In this document: piece after piece, positions 1 to 13,670 of the stretch
How the letters are laid out: every line of letters starts with the position of its first letter
How positions within the stretch are numbered: the stretch's first letter is position 1
From: Archilochus colubris
Taxonomy: Eukaryota; Chordata; Aves; Apodiformes; Trochilidae
Assembly: GCA_023079485.1 (NCBI GenBank)
Contig: CM041086.1
Coordinates: forward strand, 12,904,401 to 12,968,400
Direction of reading: 5' to 3'
Length of the DNA: 64,000 bases
Notes under the pieces: model-generated
The model's database searches: none
Told to the model about the DNA's origin: nothing
What the model saw: only the letters and a program-made list of their open reading frames with translations
Program-made: the position numbers and the translations under genes

Positions 1-3000
1 CTTGACCTACGTACTGACTACCACAAGAAACTTTCACAGCATATATTAAGTCTGAAGAGTCAGGACTATCCTCATTCTTACTCCTCTGGTTAACAAGTGA
101 CTTCCCAGTTGCTGGTGCTGCTGCTTTCCTGCAGCATCAGCAACCTAAAACTTAATAGATCAAGTTTCTATATAATTTTATATTGTCTTGCTGATCCTTT
201 TTTCTGAAAGTATAGTAATAATAATTAAAACAAAACAAAAAAAGCAAACACAACAAAACAACAAACAAAACAATCATCTCCTCATGGTTTCCATCTTACA
301 AAATTCAGTTGATGTTGATTTTTCTTTGGAACTTCATCAACAGAGTAACAGTGAATAGCTGTCATCATTTGGTGGGCCTCTGGCTGTGGCATACGAGTTT
401 GTTCTTGATTTATGGAGGGCTTTTGTCATCTTATAAAAAAAGTAGTCATTTGGTGTGGCAGCACTATGTAGATCCCCTTCCTTCTCCTCCCCGAGTGATA
501 ATCTGGTTGATAGATCACAGGCTAGCAAAAGGTCAGTGGAAATGTGGATTCCCCTCCCCTGCTCCTCAGGTTCCCTTTTTCAGGCAGGGCTCAGATCCAG
601 TGGCACAGAAGCCTTTGTTGGCCTCTCTATCTTGTGACAGAGGACCTCAGCAAGACAAGTAAAGTCTTTTATGATCTTGTGTAGCTGATGTGTCCAGAAG
701 TCAGGCTTTAAGATGAGCCCTTTCATCAACTATTTGATAAAATGTCTCAGAAAGAGATTTTGAGCATGAGAACTTGATTGTTTTTTCCAGTTGTATCAGT
801 GGGTCTAAGAAAATTTCTCCATACAAGTCCTCTTCTTCTTCATATTTTTAGGCTGACAGCAATACTGTTACCCTAAAGAATAAAGAAAATAAAAGCATTT
901 GCTGTGCTGTTTCCCTTTTAGGATTTTCTGCTAATACATCAGTTACTTGAATATTCAGTTTCTGTAATCAGTTCAAAGGTAACTCTCAGCTGTCACTGGT
1001 GTGATGTTAAGTTTAAGTTCTATGTCCAGCTTTGTCTTGACAGGCAAGTAGAAAAGTGGGACAGGCCCAGCTTTCATTTTCCTGCCACTAGGCTGTACTC
1101 TCTCACCAAGGGGATGCTTAAAGCATCTGATGGCCACTTCTAGAAATACAAAGGGAAATGGATTTATTGATTAAGTATGTAGGAAGTGGGTATGCTAAAA
1201 ATACTTTGGGTGGAAAAAAGACTCAACCACGGAGAAGTTTTGTTCCTCCTTGATGCATTACAACTGAAGAGTGATTTTCCAAGCTTAGAGAAGCACCTAC
1301 TGTTCAGTGATCTATTCTGAAGGCAAAGGTGTTTCAGAAGAAGGAGCTGCCTAGGTGTGAAAGCTTGTAAATTTTTTGGTACAGGAAATGATATAAGCTG
1401 GGAGGCTTGTCCAGAAAAGGGACCTGTTGGAAATCACACCCAAGCTGGTACTGGTAGCTCACTGGAACTCATGTAAGATCATCCAAGAAGTTTGTATTTT
1501 ACAGTTAGCACCAGGATGTGGTCCAGTCTTGCAGGGATCAGGTCTGCTTTGTGCTTGTTTGCTGGCCTGTTCAGTTTGCAGGGTGCTGGTCAGAAGAGAG
1601 AAATGTCTAGGACCAGAAAAAGTATCATGCAAAGGGACCTAAAAGGGGGAGAATTAAGACAAGGAAAACAGAGCTTCCTGGCACTTCAATGTTATACAGA
1701 AAACAGGAGAGCAAATACTTCTGACCACAGCTTCCCTCAAACATTATGTTCTGTTCAACCTCCATTCAGTGACTCACCTTTCTAGCTGATAAAAAGATAA
1801 GAGGGGTGCAGCAAAGCCTTCAGCTACCCCCAGCCCTGTGTGGGTTCTGCAGCAGATGAAGGAAAACGCTGCCCTTGTTTGGAAGCCAGGAGTGGTAGTG
1901 GGGTGTATGAACAGGGACCCAGCACATGGCAGAGCTCAGTTTCAGATTCCTCTTCCTTTCCTTCTGTCCCACAGATCTGAGAGTTGGAGGCAGTGTGTTG
2001 CCAGAGAAGTTTTTCATCAAACCTATTAGTGATGAGGAACTAGGGAGTTATAAGGCAGTCTCAGGAGCTTTAAAAACTGAGAAATGAGGACACGAGGCTG
2101 TCTTCTCTGGTTCTGAAATGGAGTACAAGCCTGAGACCAGAGCATCCAGTTCAGGTCTTCATCTGGCATGCCAGGCAGTCAGAAGAATTAGCTCCATCCC
2201 TTTCCTCATCTAGGCAAAGCCTGAATTGTTTGCACAGACTAGAAAAGGATAAAGTGTTATTTTTAACCTCTGCTGTAATAATTTTCTTTCATCCTTTCTC
2301 ATATTACACATTTGAATCCTACACTTCTGATGTCATCAGCTTCTGTCACTGACATCTGGGGGAGTAGGACCCAACTGTCAGTGAACAATTCTTCCTCTGT
2401 GTTCTAGGGACGATTTATGATGTCAGATGTGCTCTGTAGCCATGGTTTCTTCCCCCTCTGCTATTATAATTATCATGTTTACCTTTTTTTTTTCTTTTAC
2501 AAAGATGCTATGTTCACTAAATATAGTTGAATGGTTTTTGTAAAGGAAGTGTTAATTAATGAGTGAGTCTTACTGAAAATGTGAGTCCTCTTTGTTGTGC
2601 TTGTCCTAATTTTACTTTTTTGTCTTCCTTTTTTCACTTTGCTCCTGATTGGCATGTTAGAGAATGAAGAGGTACTGTATGCATGTTTCAGCATGGAAAT
2701 ATGGCTTTTGTTGTGCATCTGTAGAAGGGGATTAATGAAGCAGAGAGTTGTTCAAAGAGATGTTTTGTATCAAATGTTTTCCTGACTCACTCTTATACTA
2801 TATCAGCTTCTGTACAAAAAAGTAATGATTTTTATATCCATCTGATAGTTTTTATTTTTGGCTTTCTTTCTTTATCCCACCATACCATCTCTCTTTGTTA
2901 GATCCAGTTTCTCAGTGATATTCAAGTACAGCACTTTCAGCCTACAGACAAGTGCAAGAATACCAAGAATACTACTTTTTTTCTTTTTTTTTTTTAATTA

Positions 3001-6000
3001 TTTTTTTTCTTTAAGCAGGAAAATACCTGCCTGTGAATGAGTCTGGTTCAAGGGAAGCACTGGTAATATGTTTGTACTTCCCCACATCATCTCCTTTCCT
3101 ATGATGACCTTCATAAGTGCCTATTGGACAGAGCTCTGGCATTTCAGTTCAGAAGGATGAATTTAGAGCTGCTATGTGCCACACAGAAGTTTATAATTAG
3201 AATGGCACCCATCCCAGATCTTGTGTAGAACTGAAGATCTATAAACATGCAAATGGTCAGTGCAAACCTAATACCCAAGTTTTGGCACTTCCCTGTGTGC
3301 ACATGACACTATGAGGTAGGCTCAGATACCCCTGGCTGACACTTGGGAGCCTTCATTCATGCCAGACGCATCTGTGACTCAGTCTTGTCAGGCAGAATGC
3401 ACAAAGCTGACCCTGTAGTTTCACAGATACACCACTGACTCTACACTTTCTCCTCACCTGCTTATGTGGACAAACTTTGCATAGTTATAGAAGCTCACTC
3501 CCAGCCCTGCCTTTTTCTGGAAAACTTTCTCTTAATTTCTGTCTCTAAAACTTGTCTGAAACTCCCTTTTGCCAGTAAATGCTATTCAGGGATAGCTTTA
3601 CCATCAACACCTGGTGATGTAGAACAAGCATACTTTTAGCATACCACAGGATTCAGCACATTTTTGGTGCTGGCTGCAGAGCATCCCCAAGTTGTAAGGA
3701 TATCTCTCTGGGGAGAGCATTGTTCAGTAGGGATCTTTCTGTTTTAAAATCCAGGCTTTGAATTCCTGCCACTGCCATAAACAAACAGGCTCACTGTTCT
3801 TGGATAGTGTAGATTGTTGCCACCCATCACTCAAGAAGTGGCCTCTTTTTCAGTGACAGATGTCAGGCAGTTAGGCCTGACAGTTTGCAGTGGGTTTTGG
3901 GTTGTTATTTTATTGTTGCTGTTTTGGTTTTGGTTTTGTTCAGGTTCTTTGGAACACAAGATGCTCTGCAAATGTGAAATATGTTGTAGATGATGTAGAT
4001 GCTATGAGTTCATAGAAACCTGGAGAAAACTTTGCAGTCATTCCCTTTGTGAGGTAAAGCAAATGCAGTCTTGTGCACTGTTGGCAGATTTCTAGTCTGA
4101 AGTCAGTTAAAGGACATACTGAAGTCTCTCTTTAAAAGTAGTACTGCTCTTTAAGTTGGTTTTGTTTTTTTTAAATAGTCCCCTAACTGTGGCCCTTGCA
4201 TGGTAGAAGTCAGTCAAGCAAGAACCCAGTGTCTGAGTTATAAACAAAGCTTTGGAAAAGAAAATTACAAATGTTTGTTAGAACATTGGCATTTCCCTGA
4301 TGAAATGAGGAGACAGTGCTCTCACTCTGCTTAAACACCAATAACCTGCAAACAGTGCTCTGTCACTGGATGGTCACTGGTGCTGTTATGGCAGCCTCTG
4401 GGAGCTCTCAGTCTGTGATGTCCCTGATGTTTGTGAAATCTGTGTTCTGGTCAGCTGGGAATATGAAAGTTATTGGAGTCATGACCCAGTTTAAAAATAT
4501 GAAATCCTTTTTGGGTCATGTGGTTCACACGACATCTCAAAAGTATATGTGCTTTGAGACCCTTTAATAGTGAGCACCATGGGAGCCTTGGAAATTTTCA
4601 GAGATGGAGCCATCTGACCACACAGAGTGGTGAATTCTGTAGTGGGGAAGCAAATAAGAAGCAATATTACTACTTCTAGTCTGATTTCTTGTGGAAGCAG
4701 GGCTTACATGCTTGCTAGCTGTCTGTCCTTCACCCCAGTACTTTTTGATCCTGCTGCCCAGTTTCAGCTGACCTTGATAGAGTGGAGGTTTCAGAGAGAT
4801 TAACTTCAAATTTGATGAAAACAAGTGCACAGATAGAGATGAAACTCCAAAAATATTTCTCCTGAGGGGGAGGCTGCAGTGTGAATTCTTACTTTTCCTG
4901 CTGCTTCTCCCTGTGATCTCGGGCTCCCTGTCTCCTTTCTGCTTGGGGTTCAAGCATCAGCCAGGACCCCAAACCCAGGGTGGTATTTGAACTTGGGACC
5001 AGTCTGACTCCTGATTATTAGCAGATAGGTAATAGACCTCAGATTAGGGTTTTGGCAAAATCCCTTCCTTCTTTTCTCTTTTTCTTTTTCTTTTTCTTTT
5101 TCTTTTTCTTTTTCTTTTTCTTTTTCTTTTTCTTTTTCTTTTTCTTTTTCTTTTTCTTTTTCTTTTTCTTTTCTTTTCTTTTCCCTGAGTTCTTCCACCA
5201 ACCAGCATTTTTTATTATTTCACTGGTGTTGCTATCAAGATAATTTATACCACTTTTCTGGGGGCATAAATGCCTGGAAAGCTATTGAGTGTAACATGGG
5301 CTTTGCCTTCTGTAACGGCCTGGATCAGGTTTTGTGCATGTGAGCAGACCTCAGCATTTCTCTTATATCCACAGACTGCCATAAGGGAGAATCATGAAGA
5401 GTCACTGCCTGTCAAGCTGAAACACTGAGCAGTGCCAGTGGAAAAACTGGATAAGAGGGAAAAATCATAACTCATGAGTCAGAAGAAGGGCTGGTCTGAT
5501 CTAATAGTCAGGTCTGCTTGTGACAGCTCGTGCTATGTCTAGTGGTCTTTAGCCCTGTTCATCCAAGGAGCTGTGATGTGTTAAGTATGTAACACTCACT
5601 TGATGGGGATTTCAGCAGTAGTTTAGTGGTGCAGCACAGGGGTCTGCTGAAAAAAAAGAAAAAAAAAAAAGGCAGGAAAACACACTGTACCCTTTGAAAT
5701 GCAGGAAGTCTGAGGGAGAGCAGAATAAAGTTCTCTCTGAATAATTTTCCCAGATGTGAAGTGGCCACCACACTCCCAGTCCTTGATTTGGTAGTGCCAC
5801 CTGAGCCTGGCCAGCAGCCTCTTAGCAGCCTGCACAGCTGTGATCAGTGTGGTAGGATCCAGAGCTCTTGTAATCTGCTTTGGGGCAAGTCAGGGGGGTT
5901 AACTCAGCCCACCTCTTTGAACTCAGTAAGCTCACAAGCTGACAGGGCCTGACACTGCTGTGCACACACATTTATTACAGCCACCATTCCCAGCAGGGAG

Positions 6001-9000
6001 ACAGTGATGTCTTCAGAGTGACAGCTGTCACTGTTGCCCCTTAACATAAGTATTCAGGAGAGCCTTGTATCCATGTGTCTGTGCTTAGAAAGATGTGCCC
6101 ATGACATAAAAGGTGATTAGTTATGCAAAATGTTCCATAAATGAGAGCTAAACTCTATGGACACTCTCTTCTTTTTTATCTGATTTATTTTCCACCTAAG
6201 GCAAATGGAAGTATGTCTTGTGTAAAGCCCTAATCCTGTAAAATGTTATTTTCTCCTCAGGCAGCAGGAGATGTGGAAACTGGTGTTGCTGTTCACCATA
6301 TGAAGTGTAGTCCTTTTAGTGCTTATGTGCATGGAAATAGTGCTCCCATTTTTGTACTGAGCTGAACCACCATGAGGTATTTGGAACCACCCAGAGATGC
6401 CCATGTAAGGGGCTTGCACTGCCTTGAGGAAGAAGACCTCTGTATTCCATATCAAAGATTTCATCATCCTGCAGGTGTTAAAAGCAGGAAAGCTTAGGCT
6501 AAGTAGCAAAGGAAGGATTCTGCAGCAAATCATCAAGCCTCAGGGAGCAATAGGCCTGGGTATAATGTTTTTAAAGCTAAGGGTCAAACTTCTAAGCAAG
6601 CAGTAAACCCTTTTTTTCACTCAGTGCCATTGATCTCAGGAAGACAGATGATTTGGCCCCAGTTCAGGTTACAGAGGAAAGGACAACTTGTTCCTAGAGT
6701 GCAGGTAGCTGGAGGTCAGCTGCTCTGCTGTGCTGCTCTGGAACTGATTGCTCTCCTGATAACTTGTCATCTTTTACCTTCCCACATGCCTGAACACCTT
6801 TAGTGGACTTTACCCAGGGGCAGATCAGCATTACCACACCACTGACACAGGGAAGACTATAACAAGGCTGTCCTTGAGGAAAAGGGACTGATTAGCCCAG
6901 GAGAAGGCATGCCTTTCCCCCCAGTATTAACACTTATTTACGTTGTAGTTCTTACCTTTTATGAATGGAATGAAATGCTCTTTCAAGCACTCAGCTTTCA
7001 CTTGAGTGAAATTTCTGTTGACCACAGTGGTCATGTTGGCTTGAACAAAACTGGCACTCTTTATCCTTCATTTTCATGTGAACTATGGTTACGCCTGCCT
7101 GTTGCATGTGTCCTTATTAACCCAGACTGCAAAGACTTCTAATTTTAGCCTCCAGATTAAGAGTGTGAACTCTTGAGCCGTGCTGTAATGTGCCTTCCTG
7201 TGCTTATTTATGGATAGGTATATTGATCAGAAGTGGAGGAGACCTAAATCTGCTGAAAATATATAAATAACAAGCAATTTTACTGTATTTCTCATCAAGG
7301 AAGCATACCACCTATGGCAGCTATTTGCTGCTAGTTGATCTTTCATACTCTGTGCCAACAAGTTCTGCCTGTTAAAAAAATAGCAGACCATTGTGCCATC
7401 ATACTTTATGAACAGGGAAGGAGAAAAAAGGGTTGAGTTGAGAGGGAAGTATTTCTACAGATTCTCTGATCCATGTAAATTCAGATAGTTGCAAACAAAA
7501 ATGCCCTAAAGTGCCTAAGTGAGAATTTTTTATCTGCAGAGTCTCAGGTGGCTTAACCTCCACATCTGCCTTCTCCTGACCTGGTGGTCTCTGCTTGGTC
7601 CCCACGTGGGTGGGAAGGTACAAATGGTCCATCTTTTGCTGGGCATGGTTCCCACTGCAGCTGTGGTGAACTACATCCATCCTTCAATCCTAAGAGGAAG
7701 AGAGGAGGAGGAGAAGAGGGGCTGGGGAAGGTTGTGGAAGGGGAAATCTTTATGAGGACCTGTGAGTTTAGTTGCCAAAATGTGACTGTGCTGTTCTGGC
7801 AGTTCCCTCCTGATGCAGACAATGGGAGAGAATGGTGTCTGAAGAGTCTTCAGGCAACAATTCACTTTAACAATTAACTTGAATTTTGTAATGGTGATTC
7901 ACTCTTATTTAAATATTTTGTTTACTTTAAAAAAAAGTGAGTGCAGGTAGTTGGGAGTTTGTTTATACCTCTCACCTGGATCTATTGAAATAGAGCAGAG
8001 TGCTAGCTTCAGGGATGTATCACAGTGTTTTAGTAACCTTGGTGGCCTTTGGGTACTAAAAGACTGTGTTTGTGAGAGAGAAAATGGAGCCAATTCTACC
8101 TCTGATGTTGTTGAATCATTTCGAGAACCCAGGGAAAAAGATTTGCCATTCAGCCCCAGTACTACCATGGCTAACAGCTTGGCACTGCTCTCCCACCAGC
8201 ACAGGGAGCTGCACTGCCTCTCCAGCCTTCTGCAGAATGAGACAGCTGTAACTGGGGAGAAGGAAGCCTTTAAAAATGTTCATAATAAACAGTTTTCCAT
8301 TTTCCATGCAGCAGCCCACAGTGCTGAGGGGTGTCAAAAGAAAGGAAGTCACAGCACTGCTTTTAGGTGTGTGGTGTGAAACATCTGTTTCATAAATCCA
8401 GTCTGGGTTTGGTATGCCCTTTGCTGTTTGATTTGTATGTCATAGTAGGTTTCTGCAAAAAAAAAGGGTAGAGAAACCAGTTTGATCTGTTTGGTTACTT
8501 CTGGCTCTAGTGCCACAGGGCAGTTACAGTGATTGCACTCTTGCTCTTGGATGATGCAGAACCACCCAAAACCTACAGATATTTTTTATTCAAAAACAGT
8601 GCTAAATGAACCATCTTCCTAATTTTTTCTTTTATTAATACTTTTGGCTTTGTTTAGCTGTGTTTCAAAATACTGCTTTAACTACACACTGATACAGTTT
8701 TGGGGTTTTCTTTGGCAGTAGGTGATTCTGAGACTCTGTGGACAATTCTTATTTAAATACTGTGTGTAGGGCCTTAGACACATACTGCTCCTGTAAAGCA
8801 GAGAGGCTGTGGCAAAGCACACTTCACCCCATAGACTGAATTCTTGAAAAAGGCTGTTACTGATGTTACTGCAAATAATGTTCCAGTAAATCTCTTAAGA
8901 GGTCACTGTCTGTGGACAAGTAGAAATCTGGGTGTTTGACTGACTTGTTCTTTTTTAACTGTTTTCTGGATATATTTGGTGTGTGCAGAATCTTACTGAA

Positions 9001-11373
9001 ACCTGCAGTGGCCTGTCTGGGAGTTGTAGGAATGGGTACTGTAAGCAAACCCCTTTGCTGTATCTGCCTTTGCAATATATACAGCAAGGGGATTAAGTCA
9101 AACTCATGCATTTAATTCTGGCAGGTCATGCCCTGCCTACCACAGAGAGACTTAAAAAGGAAGGGAATCACCACGTTAACAGCACTGGCCTTTTCCTGAA
9201 GTGTCTTAGAAACCTCTCTCTTTACTGCTTGACTGCCTATAACTTCCAGTACCAAAAAAAGCTTGTGGAAACTGGCTGAGAGTCCAGAAAGCAGAATAGA
9301 GTTTAGAATCCAGATCACCTATCATGGCTGTTGCATTTTTAATGATACTTCTGCCACTGGGGTGCTCTTCTAAGCATCTCTGGTGCTAATATCCTGGAGT
9401 CTGGTCCCTGGAGTCTCAGTTGTAGCACTCAGCATCTTCTCCAGTACAGGCATGGCAGTCTTTGTGCAGGACTTGCTCAAGTACTGCAGATTAAGGCTTG
9501 AAAATTTATTTCTTTCTCTCTCACCTTTGGACTAAGCTATTGCTTTTTAAACCTTTATGCCCTTTAGTAAAGGAGCCAAGCAGAGCACTGAATTTCCTTG
9601 TAGCAAATGAGCCTGAGTGAACACGTGCCTGACCCTTGGCTACCAGACTAACTCTGTTACCTTGAGCTACCTGCAGAGGCAGGGCTGGTAATACTGTAAA
9701 ATCACAGCAGTTAAATCCCACAACACCTGCCTCTCTGAGTCCTAAACCAGGAAGCTGTGGGAGCTTGCACCAGGGTTAGGAATTATGGAAACAGCTATAG
9801 CCCCACTGTGTTAGCAAGGCCAGTGTAGACACAAGGGGGATGAACAATTAGAACAGTTGAAACACTTTCTCCCTCTCTTTCAAATTAAGTACTCTGTTGA
9901 GAAACTTCATAGAGAAATGCAAATGCTTCTGAACTGCCCTTCTTAAACTGTAGTAAACCATGGATTAAATCATCAGCTCTACTCTTGCCTGGGGTGAAGG
10001 AGTCAGGACATGATAAAGGAGATCCAGAATAGCAATTCAGGCTGTGGTGGAAGCTGTTGCCTTCAGTCTCAATGCAGACAGAAGCTTTCCCAAAACTGCC
10101 CCCCAAAAGCCCTGTCAAAATGCAACTGTGATTTTTAACCATTACCTGCCATCAGAAGTATTCCACATGCATTTCAATCAAGAACAGAAAAAGGTGAGAG
10201 GAGGGAAAAAATAGATAAGTGATTTTTTTGTAAATGACAAAACTATGCAGTTAGTTCATGAGGTGACTTTGTGTTAGCTTCTGAATTTTGGCAGCAATAT
10301 TGCCAGTGATGCAAGAACATGTAACAATATTAAAACTATTTGATTAGCAACTTGTCTGATACACCTGGAGAATGAGTTTTGATCAGTTCCCATTTCCAGC
10401 ATCTAATTTGCCAAGTATTTGAAATGCTATACCTGAGGCATCCAGAAAATGTCATCACTGCTCATGGGTCTAGGAGAAGCTTGTCACAGTCTTAGCAGCT
10501 CTGAGAAGCTGTAAGCCAGTCTGGCCAAGGAGGGAAAAAATGCTACAGTACATGGTGTTTCAGGTCAATGAGGGGATAATGATATCCATAGTCATCGATC
10601 AATTAACTGTACAAATCCCATTTTTATCAAATTTCTGCCCCGTGGTGATCAGCTTGCATGTGCAAGTCATCATCCTGTGCAAGGGGTCCCTGCACATGCC
10701 AGACTGAGAAGCATCACTTGCCTGGTGTCTGAGTGAAACCCAGATTCACCACTGCAAGATGAACCCATGGCTGCATGTGTGAGGATGGGTGAGGATGGGA
10801 TTACTGAAGGTCACATTATCCTGTCTGTGCTAACACAGTAGGAGATTAATGAAGGAAGGATTTTGCTGTTAAAAATGACCCACTACACTTCTTCCATGTG
10901 AACAGACACTGTCCATGCAGCAGTTGGAAATGTAGCTGCAATCCAGTAGGATGCTCCCAACCAGTCTGGATCAAGAGACCTTGTAGCAAAGATTTAGGAC
11001 CATGGGCACCAGCTGCTTCTCTACAGCCCTGGGTGGGCTGGGTCAGTCTCTGTTCCTCAGTTATGCTGTGCTGCTCCTACTCAGGCTGAGGCTGATGTGT
11101 TACGTGGCTCTGGTTTGGGTGGTTTGCTTTCACAAGGGTGGGATTACTGCTGTCTTTTTCTTTCATGCCTTTCAGAATTTCCCCCCTTTTCAGTTTGTGT
11201 TTCAAGGCAAAACAGCCAATCCTTTTGGGTTGATGGAAAAAGCCAGATCAGTCTGTTGAAACCTGGCAATAAGTGTTTCTTATGTACCAGAGTGGAGAAA
11301 ATAATTATCTAAAGACGAATTACTTTGGTTTTCCATTGCTTGTTCTTAATCCCTTTGGATGTCTCTTGAACAG
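1..11373 (+). other. SLC25A43: Intron of SLC25A43 (3' part)
   Basis: This AT-rich stretch has no convincing exon. I looked for the segment of SLC25A43 that should precede the exon at 11374 (the third carrier-repeat motif, ending in a lysine/arginine-rich KRKMQ-like sequence followed by a GT donor) and did not find it, so exons 1-3 lie to the left of the window. It contains a long TTTTTC hexamer tract (5078-5185), A-rich AAC-type tracts (228-274) and a TGACAG/CTGTCA palindrome (6017-6032). Only short random open frames occur. The assignment to SLC25A43 is inferred from the downstream exons on the same strand. Confidence 0.75.
5078..5185. repeat. (TTTTTC)n microsatellite, polypyrimidine tract
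   Basis: About 16 to 17 nearly perfect copies of the hexamer TTTTTC on the plus strand (GAAAAA on the minus strand), grading at the right end into CTTTT pentamers. It lies in the SLC25A43 intron. The strand bias makes it a pure homopurine/homopyrimidine tract with mirror symmetry. The lysine/glutamate-repeat frame seen on the minus strand is a by-product of the repeat, not a gene. Confidence 0.93.
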
Positions 11374-12761
11374 GCTCAGAGTCCTTGGCTTCCCCACTAT
11401 GGAGCGGTTGATGTCCACTTCACTGGCATGGCTGACTGCTTCCGACAAACTGTGAAGAACAAAGGTGTGCTTGGGCTTTGGAGTGGCCTCACCCCCAGTC
11501 TGCTCAAGGTGAGGTTTGGTTTTCAACCCAAAGAATACCCTGAAGTAATCAAGAGACACTTTTAGACAGTTGAGGTTATAAAGCTTATGCCACGCCTCTA
11601 TACATACTGGCAGTTTATAGGTGACAGAGTCTGTGACAGAATGGGTATAACCTCAGGCATGTTCTAATCCAGCTTCAGACCTTGGTTTGGTCAGATTTCC
11701 CCAAATATAAGTGTGGCTTCTACATATCACTCCTTTCAAGTTCATCTGAATGTCCTTAGAGAAGGGAGTGCTGCTAACACACGAGCCTGGGGTATGGATG
11801 GGGAGCTGCGGGTGATTGGATTCCAACAGGTAAATAAGTTCTGCTTCTCAGCTGAGCTCCAGTAGTTTGTACCAACTTGTAGAGAAATCTGTGCTTGTAG
11901 AAGCCACTTCCTCCAAAGTCAAAGGTAGTACTTTCGACCAGCTCTTTAATCCATGTGTGTTGGTTACAACAGCCTGTGCTGAGCTGAAAACATGTAGTAA
12001 AGCCTGGTAGCTTAAACAGAAGGTAATTTAGTTTACATAAATACATTTTGTTGTGCTGCAATGAGGATTACCTACATGGAGTACTACAGGTCAGCTAATG
12101 ATTGACAATGTGATTTGACTGCCACTGCCTGTGCCTGGCCCTGCCTTGGCTGGTTTGAAGGCACGTGGCACCAGAGCTGCTGATTCTACAGGGGGGAAAG
12201 AAGAAAATTCTTTGGTCACTGTGCTGTGTGTAAAGCCCAGATTTCATACTGGGATTTGCTGAGGTTCCTTAGGATTTGACAAGTTATGATGATCTGTAGG
12301 CTAACATAGAGCTTGTACTCCACAATATTATTGTAATTAGGTACCAATAATAAACTCCCTACTTTTAGCATGCAGCAGGTGCGTAGTTTGGGGTGAGACT
12401 GATCCTGTATAAGTGAGCACAGCTCAATTAGTTGATCAGATCAGATTTGAAGCCCTGGAAGTGCCCTTATCTAAAACATCTAAACTAAGAATGCTACTAG
12501 TGAGTGTCATATTGCTTTTTAATCTTATGTTGCTTTTTTTAAAAATTATTTTATCAGATTGTTCCCTACTTTGGCGTGATGTTTAGCACCTTTGAGTTCT
12601 GCAAGAGGGTCTGTCTCTACAGAAATGGATATATTGAATCTCCCTTAAATTACAAGCTAACTCCTGGTGTGGATCAGAGTTTACAGCCACAAGAACTCAG
12701 AGAATTAAGGCGCTTCCCAAGGGAAAAGTTTCAGCCAAGGAAATCAACTCTTGAAAACTGA
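11374..12761 (+). CDS. SLC25A43: Solute carrier family 25 member 43 (mitochondrial carrier), C-terminal two exons
   Basis: The coding exons are 11374-11508 (45 codons) and 12558-12761 (67 codons plus TGA). The first follows a CAG acceptor and ends CTCAAG before a GTGAGG donor. The second follows TTTATCAG. Both junctions are in phase 0. The 112 residues start AQSPWLPHYG, continue with a carrier repeat end (GVLGLWSGL, then IVPYFGVMFSTFEF) and finish with a hydrophilic tail containing the family-typical TPGVDQSLQPQELREL. That tail matches my recollection of human SLC25A43 closely. The protein is a six-helix mitochondrial inner-membrane carrier of unsettled substrate. What is seen here is the last third of the third repeat plus the matrix or intermembrane tail. 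The rest of the gene is upstream of the window. The downstream neighbour SLC25A5 is also a carrier, on the same strand. Confidence 0.93.
11509..12557 (+). other. SLC25A43: Last intron of SLC25A43
   Basis: A 1,049-bp GT-AG intron (GTGAGG donor; acceptor in TTTTATCAG). Nothing else recognisable is seen in it. Confidence 0.9.
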
Positions 12762-13670
12762 CATCAGAGTGTCTGTTGCAGACACACACACTGCCTTTCT
12801 TTAGGAACTTCACAAGAAGGACACACTGAACTACAGGTACCAGCAGATCGTGTGGGTTTCATACAGTGCCAGAAATGCATAAATTTGCCTCTCATTTGCT
12901 GAGTGGATAAAGCAATATGAATACCAAACATTTACTTGAAGAGGAGAGATGCAACTAGTTTGAAAATGCTATGTTACTAGAACTTGAAAATGCTTTATTC
13001 TAGGTGCTTTTGAATACTGAATAGCCATTTTGAGATAAAACCACTTGCAGAAAGGCAAGAAAACTGAGATAAGGGTATAAATGGTACCTCCAGAAGTGTT
13101 AAGAACATTCAAATGTATTTTTTAAAATAATCTGAGATACCAAGTCAGCCAAAAATTATAAACAGACTAGAATACATAAAATGTGCAAAAAATTTCTGCT
13201 AAATATTATTATTTTTAGTAATGCTTTGTGGAGGTGGCATTATGCAGATGAAGAATTAGTCTCTGTTCAGTCACACTCCAAAATCCACTCTTGAGTTTTT
13301 GAGGCTTACTTGAGAATAATATTTTGTATGAATCTTGGATGTAAAGATGAAAATATGCTGCTGCAACTGTGCTTTTGCTAGCAGAGAACTGTAATGTGCA
13401 AAATAACTGTGATACACTGGAATGACAATCTTGCAAACTTAAGTGCATACTAGAAAACATTGCCCCCTTTCTCCTATGTTGTAACTGCATGTGAATGAAT
13501 TATTTCAGGCTTTGAAAAATAGTTTTCCTAAAGTTCTCCAACTGAAATATTTCCTGAAAAACACAGTTCTGATATGTGTTAGATAATTCAGAGCCATGAG
13601 CCTTGTCACGTTTTGTTATTCTTAAAGCTCTATTTTTATATTAAACTACTTTTTAATTCCTGTGCACAGC
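12762..13670 (+). other. SLC25A43: SLC25A43 3' UTR with probable poly(A) signal
   Basis: AT-rich non-coding sequence after the TGA at 12759-12761. The best poly(A) hexamer is ATTAAA at 13640-13645, followed by T-rich then GT-rich sequence. No canonical AATAAA occurs between the stop codon and this point. The end near 13,660-13,670 is inferred. Confidence 0.55.

Noticed and set aside
4950..5243. Frames encoding KE-repeat or poly-F proteins
   Set aside because: Direct translation of the TTTTTC repeat.
1..11373. Searched for upstream SLC25A43 exons
   Set aside because: No segment resembles the carrier motif or the exon that should end just before the AQSPW exon.
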